64,000 nt of DNA from Flavobacteriales bacterium (GCA_947462255.1 CANHOA010000008.1:60951-124950), one strand, 5' to 3'. Positions 1-10,147 are shown, numbered from the stretch's first letter. Notes: generated by a model not told the origin, from the letters alone. Program-made: numbers and translations.

Positions 1-441
1 GGTATCGATACTGCAATCCTTTTGAATTGTATCGATTCGACTTTAATTAATTTAAATGTTGGTTGTCCCGATCTTTATTTACCTGTTTGCTCATGTGATT
101 CTATCACCTATTTTAATGCTTGTTGGGCGGTAAATTATCAAGGAGTTTCAGAGTATACTAATGGCGCTTGCACAACTAATAGTATTAAAGAGTGGGGTGG
201 AAATCAGGATTGTTTTATTTTTCCAAATCCTGGAGTTGATTTGCTTTCCATTCAGGATTTAAGTTTCGAACTATTTAATACAATTACAGTTTTTTCTATT
301 AATGGTCAATGGATGGATTCAAATACAATGACAACGGATTTATTTCAAATGGATGTTTCAAGTTTACCTGAAGGTATCTATATCATAAAGATGGTTTCGA
401 ATAGTGGTAAAGCAAGTTACTTTCGCTGGATTAAGGCATAA
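1..441 (+). CDS. C-terminal part of a secreted T9SS cargo protein with a Kazal-like module (5' end outside window)
   Basis: The reading frame is open from the first base, so only the last ~146 codons are present and the TTG at 22 is not a real start. The first part has Kazal-like cysteine spacing (CPD..LPVCSCD...YFNAC....GAC). The last ~75 residues look like a type A T9SS sorting domain: the FPNPG motif, then hydrophobic strands ending in GIYIIKMVSNSGKASYFRWIKA-type sequence. The protein is therefore expected at the cell surface or secreted. Its main function lies in the missing upstream part and cannot be told. Confidence 0.7.
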   Translation, partial: GIDTAILLNCIDSTLINLNVGCPDLYLPVCSCDSITYFNACWAVNYQGVSEYTNGACTTNSIKEWGGNQDCFIFPNPGVDLLSIQDLSFELFNTITVFSINGQWMDSNTMTTDLFQMDVSSLPEGIYIIKMVSNSGKASYFRWIKA

Positions 442-473
442 AAAAAGGGCTTAGAAAATCTAAACCCTTTTTC
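441..473. terminator. bidirectional hairpin terminator between convergent genes
   Basis: An A-rich left arm (443-455) and a T-rich right arm (459-472) pair over about 11 bp with one mismatch around a 3-base loop, with A and T tracts outside. It lies between the T9SS gene and the oppositely oriented HU gene and can serve both. Confidence 0.75.
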
Positions 474-489
474 AAAATTAAAAAATTTC

Positions 490-762
490 TTAGTTAACTT
501 TTGTTGATAATTCAACACCTGCTTTAAAACGCACTGCATTTTTTGCTGCGATTTTGATAACAGCTCCAGTCTTTGGGTTACGACCATTTCTTGCTTCACG
601 CTTAGAAATAGAAAAAGAACCAAATCCTACTAGAGAAATACGATCTCCTGTCTTTAATGCTCCAGATGTTGCATCTACAAATGCATCTAATGCTCTTTTA
701 GCATCTGCTTTTGATAAACCTGAACCAGATGCCATAGCATCAACTAATTCTGCTTTGTTCAT
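490..762 (-). CDS. hup: HU family DNA-binding protein
   Basis: A 90-residue protein with the normal length and layout of HU: N-terminal helices starting MNKAELVDAMA, the signature GFGSFSISKREAR.GRNPKTG at about residues 46-67 forming the DNA-binding beta arm, and a C-terminal helix. HU dimers bend and compact DNA in the nucleoid. The ATG at 760-762 fits the family start exactly. It is transcribed alone, convergent with the T9SS gene, and has a good -7 box 39 bases upstream. HU rather than IHF is preferred because the sequence is the generic Bacteroidota form; hup is used as a family label. Confidence 0.93.
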   Translation of the reverse strand: MNKAELVDAMASGSGLSKADAKRALDAFVDATSGALKTGDRISLVGFGSFSISKREARNGRNPKTGAVIKIAAKNAVRFKAGVELSTKVN

Positions 763-800
763 AATTTTGTTTTTAAATGATTAATAATTTATTTACTCGA

Positions 801-808
801 CAAATATA
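801..808 (-). promoter_or_regulatory. Bacteroidota-type -7 box of the HU gene
   Basis: On the minus strand these bases read TATATTTG, a perfect match to TAnnTTTG, 38 bases before the HU start codon. No clear -33 TTG is seen at the right distance. Confidence 0.5.
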
Positions 809-985
809 TCTTAATATCCTTGTCGTTATTAGGTTTTGAAAAAAAATAGTGTCAAAATGTTGAAAAAACACCCATTTTGTTGATAAACTCCTCTAAAATC
901 GCCTATTTTCAAGGTATTTGGATTGTTATAAGCATAGTTTTCATCGAGAAAATGTAATTTTATAGCCTTAATCTTACATGGTTTT

Positions 986-2461
986 ATGTTAAAAGCGGTA
1001 ATAATTGGTAGTGGTGTTGGTGGATTAGCGACGTCTATTCATCTTGCAAAAGCTGGTTTTGAGGTCATTGTTATTGAGAAAAATGACTTTATTGGAGGAA
1101 AAGTGAACTCGAAAGCGATTGGAAAATATCGATTTGATATGGGTCCTTCAGTGTTTACCTCCCCTGAATTGGTGGATGAGTTAATCGCATTATCTCCCAA
1201 GGTAGTTTCGTTTGACTATGTGAAATTAGAGGAGTCCTGCCGTTATTTTTTTTCGGACGGTAAGCAAATTAATCTTCCTGCTCAAGTAGACGGCCTTGTT
1301 GATACCTTATCTAAAGAATTTTCAGAAGATCCTGAAATTCTTCGTCGCGAATTAGAAAAACGTGCTAAAAATTACAAAGCAGCTTATCCGGTTTTCATAA
1401 CGGTTTCTTTGCATCGATGGAAAGAATGGCTAAACAAGCATTTGTTTGCAGCAATTGTAAGAATTCCAAAGTTTGGTTTGTTTCGTTCAATGGCTAGCGT
1501 CAACAGGCAGAAATTTAAACACCCGCATACTCAGCAGATTTTTAATCGATTCGCGACCTATAATGGCTCTAGCCCATACAAATCTCCTGGAATGCTTAAC
1601 ATCATTTCTCATTTAGAATTAAATATTGGTCCTTTTATGCCGAAGGGTGGAATTGTTTCTATATCACAATCTCTTTATCAGGTGGCGATTAACTTAGGAG
1701 TTGAATTCCATTTGAATGAAACAGCCATTAAAATTGAGCATGATCAGAAAAAAGTGGCTGCGGTGCAAACGACCAAAGACAGGTATGATGCTGATATAAT
1801 TGTAAGTAATATGGACGTGCATTTTACCTATGAGAAATTACTCGATAATTTTAAGGCACCCAAAACTATTTTATTACAAGAGAAATCAAGCTCGGCAATT
1901 GTATTTTATTGGGGAGTAAAAAAGGAATTTCCAAACTTAGGGATTCATAATATCTTCTTTGCTGAAAATTATGAGGATGAATTCAAGGATATTTTCGATC
2001 GTAAAATACTATCGCAGGATCCAACGATTTATGTTCATATCAGTTCAAAACAGGAAAAGGATGATGCTCCTGAAGCTAGTGAAAATTGGTTCGTGATGGT
2101 GAATAGTCCTATTGATGTAGGTCAAAATTGGGAGGATGCTGTTTCTACTTTGCGTAAACATCTTCTTAAACGACTTTCTTTTACCTTGAAAGAAGATATT
2201 GAATCATTAATTGAGGTGGAAGATATCATGCACCCTCAAATCATTGAATCCCGTTATTTCGGAAAGCAAGGTTCGATTTATGGGAATTCATCAAATAGTG
2301 CTTCAGCTGCCTTTTATCGCCATCCTAATTTTTCAAAATCCTTGAAAGGATTATATTTTTCGGGTGTTACCGTGCATCCTGGTGGTGGTATTCCATTGGC
2401 GTTAAACAGTGCGAAAATTGTCGCTCGATTGGTGGCTGAAGACCTTAAGAATTCAAAGTAA
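986..2461 (+). CDS. carotenoid desaturase-like FAD oxidoreductase (CrtI/CrtD family)
   Basis: This 491-residue protein has the dinucleotide-binding motif GSGVGGLATSIHLAKAG at residues 8-24, the conserved KN.F.GGK..S segment after it, and the C-terminal carotenoid oxidoreductase signature VHPGGGIPLALNSAKI near residue 470. Family members remove or add double bonds on phytoene or hydroxylated carotenoids at the membrane using FAD. The HPGGGIP form is common in CrtD-like 3,4-desaturases and phytoene desaturases of Bacteroidota. No other carotenoid gene is adjacent, so the substrate cannot be fixed. Its stop codon directly abuts that of the convergent gene. Confidence 0.75.
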   Translation: MLKAVIIGSGVGGLATSIHLAKAGFEVIVIEKNDFIGGKVNSKAIGKYRFDMGPSVFTSPELVDELIALSPKVVSFDYVKLEESCRYFFSDGKQINLPAQVDGLVDTLSKEFSEDPEILRRELEKRAKNYKAAYPVFITVSLHRWKEWLNKHLFAAIVRIPKFGLFRSMASVNRQKFKHPHTQQIFNRFATYNGSSPYKSPGMLNIISHLELNIGPFMPKGGIVSISQSLYQVAINLGVEFHLNETAIKIEHDQKKVAAVQTTKDRYDADIIVSNMDVHFTYEKLLDNFKAPKTILLQEKSSSAIVFYWGVKKEFPNLGIHNIFFAENYEDEFKDIFDRKILSQDPTIYVHISSKQEKDDAPEASENWFVMVNSPIDVGQNWEDAVSTLRKHLLKRLSFTLKEDIESLIEVEDIMHPQIIESRYFGKQGSIYGNSSNSASAAFYRHPNFSKSLKGLYFSGVTVHPGGGIPLALNSAKIVARLVAEDLKNSK

Positions 2462-3610
2462 TCATAAAAGAATGATGCGTTGATGTTTAATGATCGTATT
2501 TCCTATTGTGAGGGTCGCATAGTAGATTCCGGAAACGATTCCCTGTGTTTCCCATGTGAATTTCCCAGTACACCTTGCATCAGTAATGAGGGCTCCATTT
2601 GCAGCGTAAATAAGAATCGAGCCTTCATCCATTGGGTTTCCTAGTGTGAAGTGTACATCACCATTACTTGGATTAGGGTAAATGGTTAAATTGTAACCGC
2701 CATCTATTATTTCTGCTTGTTCGCCAATCATGTCTGGAAATATTTTCATGGCTACTGGACGATGGTCAGAAACAATGGCCTCGTAGGATGACCACCCCGC
2801 TGCGAATTCGGATTCTAATTTTAAGGTTTGAACATAGGAACCATTATTTTGGGTTTCATAGAACAATTCATTGGTAATAATAAAATGATCTAAATGCGAC
2901 GGCCATGTTGGGTATGACCAATTGGAAGAAGGACCAATGGCTATGGCATTATCGGCAAATGCATAATTACTGGGGTCATTTAGAATGGGTTGAAAAACAT
3001 TTGAGTTTGGCTGATCAGTTATTAAATCATTCAAATCGCCTAATACGATTGTTTTTAGTGTTGGTAAATTTTGGTCTATGTATTCTTTCAATAAAATAAC
3101 CGATTCTAATCTTCTATTCTCTTCATCATTTGTATTGCCCAAATCGATAAAGCCATCACCGCAACATTTAAGGTGATTAACAATTAAAATATAACGTTCA
3201 TTCATATAATTCATATCCATAACAATAGGCGCCCTTGGGAAATTATTCCAATATTGTGGAGCCGTAAAAATCTCATAAATTGAATTTATTTGAATGCTTG
3301 AGTTCTTGTAGATAAAGCCTAAACCCACGATATAATTTAATTTGGCAAAGCCTGAATAGCCATTTATAGTTAGCACCATCGCTTTAAAAGCATTCGTATC
3401 ATTTATTTCTTGAACGCCAATGATATCCATGTCTAAGGCCTCTACAATTTTCCGGACAGAATCCATGGTATTTTGACCTGCTTTTGGGAAAGCTTCAATG
3501 TTCCAAGTCATAATGTCAAGGGTAGTATCAGAGCCAAAGTTTAGATTTTCGATGTTTTGGCAAAACGCACCTATTGAACTAAATAGGAAAAGGAGAAAGG
3601 TATATTTCAA
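2462..3610 (-). CDS. secreted endonuclease/exonuclease/phosphatase family protein with T9SS sorting domain
   Basis: A signal peptide (about residues 1-17, ending AFCQ) precedes an EEP-fold domain with the expected catalytic motifs in order: MTWNIE, GVQEI, VNHLKC, LGDLND and SDHRPV. These bind a divalent metal and hydrolyse phosphodiester or phosphomonoester bonds. The last ~75 residues carry YPNPSNGD and a GIYYATLTI ending typical of type A T9SS sorting domains, so this is probably an extracellular nuclease or phosphatase. The substrate (DNA, RNA or other) is not decided by these motifs. It is the probable second gene after the secreted protein at 3672-5192. Confidence 0.8.
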   Translation of the reverse strand: MKYTFLLFLFSSIGAFCQNIENLNFGSDTTLDIMTWNIEAFPKAGQNTMDSVRKIVEALDMDIIGVQEINDTNAFKAMVLTINGYSGFAKLNYIVGLGFIYKNSSIQINSIYEIFTAPQYWNNFPRAPIVMDMNYMNERYILIVNHLKCCGDGFIDLGNTNDEENRRLESVILLKEYIDQNLPTLKTIVLGDLNDLITDQPNSNVFQPILNDPSNYAFADNAIAIGPSSNWSYPTWPSHLDHFIITNELFYETQNNGSYVQTLKLESEFAAGWSSYEAIVSDHRPVAMKIFPDMIGEQAEIIDGGYNLTIYPNPSNGDVHFTLGNPMDEGSILIYAANGALITDARCTGKFTWETQGIVSGIYYATLTIGNTIIKHQRIILL

Positions 3611-3671
3611 ATCGAATATTTAGTTAAAGTTAAGGTAAAATAATGAGCAGAAGCTTAAATTTATTCTTACT

Positions 3672-5192
3672 CTAATGGATAATCATAAATTGACTGGTGG
3701 TATTTCCTATGGAAAGAAAATAGCTCCCAGAATTTAACTCGCTTGTGTTGATTCGATTGTTGTATGGAACTGTACCGCTACTTATTTTGTTGCCAATTAA
3801 ATCGAATAACTGATACGCTTGATTTTCAAATCCGATAATTTGAAGGTATTCATTGCACGGATTTGGAGATATTGATAGCGTTTGCTCTTCTATTCCTCCA
3901 AGAAATTCTACACAGAAAGGCTCTTGGATCCATTCAAAAATAGCCTCAAATCCAATAAAAGTTGGGCTTGACGCCGAGTGGCTGCTTTCATCAATCAAAA
4001 TATTGCTTTGTATGATTGAGTTTTCAATAATCGGATTTTCTACATTTGGATAACTGCAAAAGTTAAATAAGCCTGAAATTGAATCGGCATGGCTAATTGA
4101 AAAATGTTTTTGAAAAATAGTTTGATTTTTTATTCCATACATTGGACCATTACTTAACATTGTTATTCCAAAGGTATCCTGCTCTATGTTTTGGATATTC
4201 CCCCAGTGAAAAAAACTCTCATTTATGGCTGAACTTCCATTTTCGTTAAGTGAATAGGCATTCGATCCGAAGGAGCCACCTAAGCAATACCAGTAATTGG
4301 CAGAATCAACTTTGCATAAGGGTTTTAAGGCATCTTCTTCAAAATTTGACATGGCGGAAGGTAAATTTAATTGCCGGATAAGTACGCCAGTACTATCAAT
4401 TTGAACGAGATCAATTAGATCACCCGCATTTCCTCGATTTGCGATTACTAACGAGTTGTCTAGCGAAATGAGCTGTATGAAATTAGGTTGATAGGGATCT
4501 TCGTATTTTTTCGACCATAAGATAGTTCCATTACTGTCTAATTTTGCGACGATTCCTGCTGAGATCCCTTGTTCTTGAACGCTACCGCAAACAAATAGCT
4601 TGTGATTGCTATCTGAAACAAGGTCATTCAATGTAAACCCAGCAACGGGCATACTGAACAAATTACTCCACAAACTATTTCCTGAAGGATCTAGCATTTC
4701 TATGATGGATTGATTTTGATTGACTCTCGAAGTTACAATCGCAATGTTGCCATTCGATAGGACGGTTATGTCTTTTATTTCTGAATCAACTCCACCAAAA
4801 TTCGTGGTGTTTGTCCAAAGCATGTTACCGTTATGATCCACCAAGGTAACTAGGCTTTCCCAATATGCTTGTGCACTAAGTTCCATTAATTTTCTTCCAC
4901 CAATTAAAAAAGTAGTATCCGAATATTTTTCGATGATGCTCAACTGGTTAAAACTTGATAGCGCGGATGCTAGAGCATATTGAACAGAGATTAAATTACC
5001 TGATGCGTCGTATTTAGATAGAAATCCCCGGTCTTGTGTCGTTTTTCCTACCACAAATAATTCACCATTCGCATGATGGTATGAATCTTTTGCAATTAGT
5101 TCATTTAACGCACTATAATTACGATACACATAATCTTGTGCAGTAACTTTTAATACCATGAAAAAAAAGAAACCTAGAATGATTTTTCGCAT
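3672..5192 (-). CDS. secreted propeller-like protein with T9SS sorting domain
   Basis: It has a signal peptide (MRKIILGFFFFMVLKVTAQ) and then repeating segments of ~45-55 residues with patterns such as GNLISV, GNMLWTNT, GNSLWSNLF, GTILWSKKY and GVLIRQL. This resembles the 'delta-60'/PQQ-like blades of a beta-propeller. The C-terminus has SPNPCNEY and SGSYFLSIGN, a type A T9SS sorting domain. No catalytic motif is visible. Such proteins are usually surface-exposed or secreted in Bacteroidota; the role is unknown. Confidence 0.7.
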   Translation of the reverse strand: MRKIILGFFFFMVLKVTAQDYVYRNYSALNELIAKDSYHHANGELFVVGKTTQDRGFLSKYDASGNLISVQYALASALSSFNQLSIIEKYSDTTFLIGGRKLMELSAQAYWESLVTLVDHNGNMLWTNTTNFGGVDSEIKDITVLSNGNIAIVTSRVNQNQSIIEMLDPSGNSLWSNLFSMPVAGFTLNDLVSDSNHKLFVCGSVQEQGISAGIVAKLDSNGTILWSKKYEDPYQPNFIQLISLDNSLVIANRGNAGDLIDLVQIDSTGVLIRQLNLPSAMSNFEEDALKPLCKVDSANYWYCLGGSFGSNAYSLNENGSSAINESFFHWGNIQNIEQDTFGITMLSNGPMYGIKNQTIFQKHFSISHADSISGLFNFCSYPNVENPIIENSIIQSNILIDESSHSASSPTFIGFEAIFEWIQEPFCVEFLGGIEEQTLSISPNPCNEYLQIIGFENQAYQLFDLIGNKISSGTVPYNNRINTSELNSGSYFLSIGNTTSQFMIIH

Positions 5193-5212
5193 ATGATTGA
5201 ATTATTTATTGT

Positions 5213-6922
5213 CTATAATTTGTTTAATTCTGATTTTATGAAATTAATAAGCGATGCTAATTGATTGGAGGAAAAGTCAAACTTAATATTTGCTGTTTTA
5301 TATATTTCCGGTATTGATTTAGAATATCCAAGGGATAGAGCCGCTTTGTAATCTTGAATTGTTTTTGGATAATTTTCAATGCTATTCTTCCAAATCCCCA
5401 AAGCACCTAATTGCGCTATTCCGTATTCAATGTAATAAAAAGGAACTTCAAATAAATGAAGCTGGCGTTGCCATGATGTATTGATTTGATCTTCAAAACC
5501 TGACCAATCAGTAAGTCCTGTTCCATATTCTTTGGAAAGTGTTGCCCAGTAAGCGTGTCTTTCGGCGATGCTGTGATTGACATTTTCATAAATCCAATGT
5601 TGGAAGGCATCAATTTGTGCAATCCAAGGAAGTACTTTTAATACGCTTTCTAATTGGTCATTTTTTGCCCGCTTTAATTCTTCTTTATTCGGATAAAACT
5701 CCTCCCAGTATGGCATTGTTAATAGTTCCATCGACATGGAAGCTAATTCTGCGACTTCTGAAGGTAAATTTTTGAATCCAGTTAATTCGAGGTCTCTACT
5801 TAGAAAGGAATGCACAGCGTGTCCACCCTCATGAATCATGGTAACTAAATCTCTTTGAGCACCCACAGCATTCATAAATATAAAAGGAACGCCGATTTCA
5901 TATAAGGGATAATTATAGCCACCTGGCGCTTTTCCTGTTTTTGATTCTAAATCTAAATGTCCTAATTGTTCCATTGTTTTTAGACAATCAGAAAAGTATG
6001 GGTCAATTTTAGCAAACATCCTTTTTGTTCCTTCGAGCATTTCTTGTCCTGTTTCGAAAGGTTTTAACGGGGCATTTCCCGCAGGATCAAAATCTAAATC
6101 CCAGGGTTTAAATTTTTCTTTGCCTAATTGGCTGAGTTTTTTTTGTTGTATTTCTTTAACTACAGGAACAATAAGTGTTTTTATGGCATTGTGAAAATCA
6201 AAACAGTCTTCTTTTGTGTAATCAAATCGACCTAAGGATTCAAATTTATAATCACGAAAATTATCAAAGCCTGCATTTGTGGCAAGTAGGTGTCTTTTTT
6301 GGATTAACTCAGTAAATAATTCATCCAGTTTTTCAGTGTCCAATCTTCGTCGTGCCACCATTTTAGTAAAGGCTTCTTCACGAATGGACTCATCTTGTTC
6401 TTTAAGATATTGCGCCGCTTTTTGCATGGTGATTTCATTGCCTTCCATCTCAATCGTTTGAGCGGCTGAAATAACGCCATATTTTTGCGCAAGTTCATTT
6501 AATTCTGCTTCTAATGGAATGTTTTCTTCTCTGAATAATTGCAGTTGAACATCGTACGATTTAAAATAGATTCGATAGGCTTCATCGTCCATCAACGCAT
6601 CTTTGTAGGGACTTTTGTTTTGAATTTTATTCAAGGCATCATCTAATGGAGATAATTTAGGCTGAATTTCTGTAATAAATAGATTGTAATCTTTCGAATA
6701 CGCTTGATTGGTAGTGTCAATGGTCATTTTTATGTACCTCCAAGCGGCATCTTCTTCCAGTACGGCATCTAACTCACTACGGTGTTTTAACCAATTAATA
6801 AATTCTTCCAAGGAACTTATTTCTCTCTTTATCAGGTCATCATAATATACGGATACGGATTCATATGAATCGATTTTTAAGTTATCTGCTAGAAAAATGC
6901 GAGGATTTTTTGTTAGGTTCAT
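5213..6922 (-). CDS. M3 family oligoendopeptidase
   Basis: The zinc protease motif HEGGH is at residues 364-368 of the 569-residue protein, inside DLVTMIHEGGHAVHSF. The surrounding helices and the FxxLPSEVAELASMSMEL segment with the third zinc-ligand glutamate match PepF/M3B peptidases. They cleave short peptides in the cytoplasm; no signal peptide is seen. I chose the ATG at 6920-6922 because a longer frame to 6982 would begin inside the terminator of the upstream gene, and MNLTKNPRIF looks like a normal start. Confidence 0.88.
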   Translation of the reverse strand: MNLTKNPRIFLADNLKIDSYESVSVYYDDLIKREISSLEEFINWLKHRSELDAVLEEDAAWRYIKMTIDTTNQAYSKDYNLFITEIQPKLSPLDDALNKIQNKSPYKDALMDDEAYRIYFKSYDVQLQLFREENIPLEAELNELAQKYGVISAAQTIEMEGNEITMQKAAQYLKEQDESIREEAFTKMVARRRLDTEKLDELFTELIQKRHLLATNAGFDNFRDYKFESLGRFDYTKEDCFDFHNAIKTLIVPVVKEIQQKKLSQLGKEKFKPWDLDFDPAGNAPLKPFETGQEMLEGTKRMFAKIDPYFSDCLKTMEQLGHLDLESKTGKAPGGYNYPLYEIGVPFIFMNAVGAQRDLVTMIHEGGHAVHSFLSRDLELTGFKNLPSEVAELASMSMELLTMPYWEEFYPNKEELKRAKNDQLESVLKVLPWIAQIDAFQHWIYENVNHSIAERHAYWATLSKEYGTGLTDWSGFEDQINTSWQRQLHLFEVPFYYIEYGIAQLGALGIWKNSIENYPKTIQDYKAALSLGYSKSIPEIYKTANIKFDFSSNQLASLINFIKSELNKL

Positions 6923-6970
6923 TTTTATAATTAAGAGTATAAAAATAGATTTATTTATCGAAAAAAGGTC

Positions 6971-6995
6971 AAAAAAAAGCACCCGAAGGTGCTTT
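6971..6995 (-). terminator. intrinsic terminator of the SprB-repeat gene
   Basis: On the minus strand an 8-bp perfect stem (AAAGCACC/GGTGCTTT) closes a TTCG tetraloop and is followed by a run of T. It ends transcription of the gene at 7013-10120 and separates it from the M3 peptidase. Confidence 0.88.
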
Positions 6996-7012
6996 CGATA
7001 CAGTTGATGTTG

Positions 7013-10000
7013 TTATTCCTTTATGAACTTTACCACACAAGCTTTATTGTTATTATAAATACCAAGATAGTATGCTCCAGCGGCTAATTTTTTACTCATT
7101 TCAATGGTGTTTTTGGAACTACCATTTTGAGCACCTAGTTTGAATTCAGAAACAACTTGGCCTTGCATATTAAATAATTTGCAGTTGACCACATCTCCAA
7201 TTACTCCGTCAATTTGTAAGTCAAATGTTCCATTATTTGGATTTGGGTAAAGTAAATTAACTTGAAGACTCGAGTTGTTGTTTTCCTCGATTCCTTGAAT
7301 GGCATCAACAACTACGGTGATAGTAGAAATACAACCATTGTTATCTTTAATGTAACAAGTATAAGTTCCTGAAAATAACATCGAGAATAACGATCCTGAA
7401 TAGTAATTTATTCCATTAATGCTATAGGTATATGGTGAAAGACCTCCCGTTCCGGTTACAGTAATTGTTCCATTGTCCCATGACGCCGGAGTAGAAACGC
7501 CTGTAAGTGATAGGGCAGAGGGTTGCACGACTGTTGTTGAATAGGTGGATTGACATCCGTTTCCATCTTTCACAGTAACGGTATAGTTCCCCGGTGCTAG
7601 ACCAGTAAATTGAGTATTTGATGTGAAGTTGGTCCCATCAATACTATAGGTAAAAGGTGCGGTACCACCAGATGCTAATGCAGTCACCATTCCATCATTC
7701 ATTCCGAAACAAGAAACGGTGGTAGGTGATGCTGTTGCCACTAAAGCTGATGGCTCGTTAATGGTAATTGTTGTACTACCAATACATCCTGCAGCATCTT
7801 TTGCATAAAAGACATAGGTGCCCGCAGCTAAATTTGTAAAGCTTCCCGAGGAAACATACGTTATGCCATTTTGCGAATAAGTATAAGCGCTTTGGCCACC
7901 TGCTGCTGTAAGTTGCACTGATCCATTCTGTTGACCATTACAAAGTACATTATTGGTTTGATTGGACGTTACAGCAATTTGTGTAATAGTAGATAATTGA
8001 ATGGTGCCTGTTCCCGCACATCCTACATTATCTATTACAGAATAGCTAATTAATCCTGGTGCTAAACTTGAAAACACCCCATTTCCTTGATTCGCTCCTC
8101 CATTTATTGCGTAAACATACGGTGAAACACCACCACTAACACTGATTGTAATCTGACCATTATTAACGGTACAACTTGGTGCAGTATTAATGTTAGCACT
8201 CACTAACAAGGTAGAAGTGCCGGCAGTTATTACACCAATCTTTGTGTCGTTGCATGTATTTTCATCAGGGGTAGAAGCGTTAACTGAAAGTGATGATGCA
8301 GTAACATTATTCGGACCTGCAACTAATCCTGAGATAGTTATGAAAATTGTATCCTTTGCCCCAACGCTTGTTAATTGATTGGATGAATAATTTACATTGG
8401 TAACTGCACCTGCTCCAACTTGCCAACTAAAACTTCCAGTAGTTATAGGATTAGTCCCTCTGTTTTCAATGACAACACCAACTTGAGCGGTAGATCCGCA
8501 AATAGCAGCGCTATTTACAGGATAAACAGCAATAATCATTGCATCCGTTGCTTCAGGATTCATGCGTAATGCTGATACATTAGACTTTGTTCCTCCGCCA
8601 TAATAAACACCAGTAAAATAAAATGTTTGTCCATCAAAATCATCGATTGACATGTGGTGATAATCTCCCCATCTTGTGTCACCGGTTTTGGATCCTGTTC
8701 CAGCAATAATCGTAGTTTCAGTCATAGTCATTTGTCCGAGTGGGTCACACGGCTTTCTGCCAGTCATTTTTAAACTTGGGAAATCACCCGCAGTGTTGCT
8801 AGAGGTTGAATAAGCCATGATGATATTGCCATATTTATCAATGTTAATAGCCGGCATCCATCGACCGGTAGTTGTGCCTGGCGCATAAGTACCTTCTTGG
8901 TAAAGATTCCAAGTACCGAGGCTTCCAGTTGCTCTTCTAATTTCAATCCATCGAACTCCAGCACGGTCTGCACCATTAACATCTGTCGATAAACAAAGAA
9001 CCATTGATTGGTGGGTATCAAAAATTCGCATGGGTGCTTTGAACATAACCGTTTCTCTTAATGGATCCAATTTTACAGTCGTTCCAGGCTGAGGGACACA
9101 TGTAAAGCTTGTTAAACCACATAATTTAGAATCAATTTCTGCGATTGAAATATCTTGTGTTTTAGCAACTGTAGCAGTACTCGCTGTCCAGTTAATGGTC
9201 ATTTCCCACAATTCAATCCAATCATTCGTTGGGCTATCGGGTGAACCATTTGAATGAGATTCATCATCTCTATGTCGAACAAATAGTGGTTTCATACCAG
9301 CAGGCGCTGCTAGATCTCCTTCTAAATCAACAGGGGTGATTGATTGAAAACCAAAGCCATTTAATGAATAACCTATATCCACTCCAATAAAAGGAGAAGC
9401 TGTCCCGGCCAATAAATTGCTAAGTCTCATGGCGTAAATGGTAGGTGGCCCTCCTTCGTTTGTAGAGACAAGAAACGCATCTGATGTCTTGCAAAAACTC
9501 CACTTTGGATAATCTGGAAAAGCAGGGCAAGTAAATTGGTAGGTATAATAGGCACCTTGAGGATTACTTGTTTGTGAAACATGCAGCAATAACTTATTGC
9601 CCGTAGAAGAAAACTCCATTAAAAACCATCTTTTAGCAGGTTTATAATATAATACAATTGGGTCACCGTATCCTGCTGGGCCACCTAATGATGTCATTGT
9701 TAAAGAACTTGAAATGATCGCGCCAGTCGATTTGTTAAAAATTCGATAGGCAGCTCCACCGCCAGAGTTAGTTGATTGTATGGCTACCGTACTATCAGCA
9801 TCTACAGTTGGGTCTGGAGGTGATAAATTTTGGCCAAGACCTGTCCCTTGCCAAAGAACTGTTGCGCTGGTTGTTTTTTGTAAATTTTCGTGTTGTTGCC
9901 ACACCCAATCAATATTGTGACTAGGTGATTGGTCCACTTCAACAAGGTCTCGTCCTTTAAAGTTTGGTTTAATAATAATACTTTTAGGTGCGACTTGTTC

Positions 10001-10120
10001 TTCATCTGCAGGCACCAAATAACTTGTTGTTGGTGTGAAATTCCCGTAAAATGTTGATGTTTGGGATTTCGCAAAGTGGAAAATCAAAACGAGAATGGTG
10101 GAGAATAATAATTTATTCAT
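7013..10120 (-). CDS. large secreted T9SS protein with four SprB-like repeats
   Basis: The 1035-residue product starts with a signal peptide (ends AKSQ). Residues ~60-520 form a large N-terminal domain without a recognised catalytic motif. A CARDB-like beta domain (GSTAQVGVVIENRG) follows, then four repeats at ~650-937. Each repeat has the SprB pattern: NG-V-SGG..PYTYS.NG....GSF..L..GTY...V.D..GC. The last ~90 residues (YPNPNNGTFDLQI, then AGAYYLGIYNN) are a T9SS type A sorting domain. SprB itself is a gliding adhesin, but repeats of this type are widespread, so a surface adhesin or structural role is only inferred. It is a single-gene unit with its own -7 box and terminator. Confidence 0.8.
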   Translation of the reverse strand: MNKLLFSTILVLIFHFAKSQTSTFYGNFTPTTSYLVPADEEQVAPKSIIIKPNFKGRDLVEVDQSPSHNIDWVWQQHENLQKTTSATVLWQGTGLGQNLSPPDPTVDADSTVAIQSTNSGGGAAYRIFNKSTGAIISSSLTMTSLGGPAGYGDPIVLYYKPAKRWFLMEFSSTGNKLLLHVSQTSNPQGAYYTYQFTCPAFPDYPKWSFCKTSDAFLVSTNEGGPPTIYAMRLSNLLAGTASPFIGVDIGYSLNGFGFQSITPVDLEGDLAAPAGMKPLFVRHRDDESHSNGSPDSPTNDWIELWEMTINWTASTATVAKTQDISIAEIDSKLCGLTSFTCVPQPGTTVKLDPLRETVMFKAPMRIFDTHQSMVLCLSTDVNGADRAGVRWIEIRRATGSLGTWNLYQEGTYAPGTTTGRWMPAINIDKYGNIIMAYSTSSNTAGDFPSLKMTGRKPCDPLGQMTMTETTIIAGTGSKTGDTRWGDYHHMSIDDFDGQTFYFTGVYYGGGTKSNVSALRMNPEATDAMIIAVYPVNSAAICGSTAQVGVVIENRGTNPITTGSFSWQVGAGAVTNVNYSSNQLTSVGAKDTIFITISGLVAGPNNVTASSLSVNASTPDENTCNDTKIGVITAGTSTLLVSANINTAPSCTVNNGQITISVSGGVSPYVYAINGGANQGNGVFSSLAPGLISYSVIDNVGCAGTGTIQLSTITQIAVTSNQTNNVLCNGQQNGSVQLTAAGGQSAYTYSQNGITYVSSGSFTNLAAGTYVFYAKDAAGCIGSTTITINEPSALVATASPTTVSCFGMNDGMVTALASGGTAPFTYSIDGTNFTSNTQFTGLAPGNYTVTVKDGNGCQSTYSTTVVQPSALSLTGVSTPASWDNGTITVTGTGGLSPYTYSINGINYYSGSLFSMLFSGTYTCYIKDNNGCISTITVVVDAIQGIEENNNSSLQVNLLYPNPNNGTFDLQIDGVIGDVVNCKLFNMQGQVVSEFKLGAQNGSSKNTIEMSKKLAAGAYYLGIYNNNKACVVKFIKE

Positions 10121-10139
10121 AAAGACAAAGTTTAGATTT

Positions 10140-10147
10140 CAAATATA
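10140..10147 (-). promoter_or_regulatory. -7 box upstream of the SprB-repeat gene
   Basis: It reads TATATTTG on the minus strand, 19 bases before the start codon. No convincing -33 element was found. Confidence 0.4.

Noticed and set aside
2905..3099. Opposite-strand open frames inside coding genes (for example 2905-3099, 18167-18532, 24459-24713)
   Set aside because: They lie wholly within well-supported genes in other frames and show no protein-like features.
5213..6982. The longer M3 peptidase start at 6982
   Set aside because: It begins inside the terminator hairpin of the upstream gene and adds a hydrophobic leader foreign to the family.
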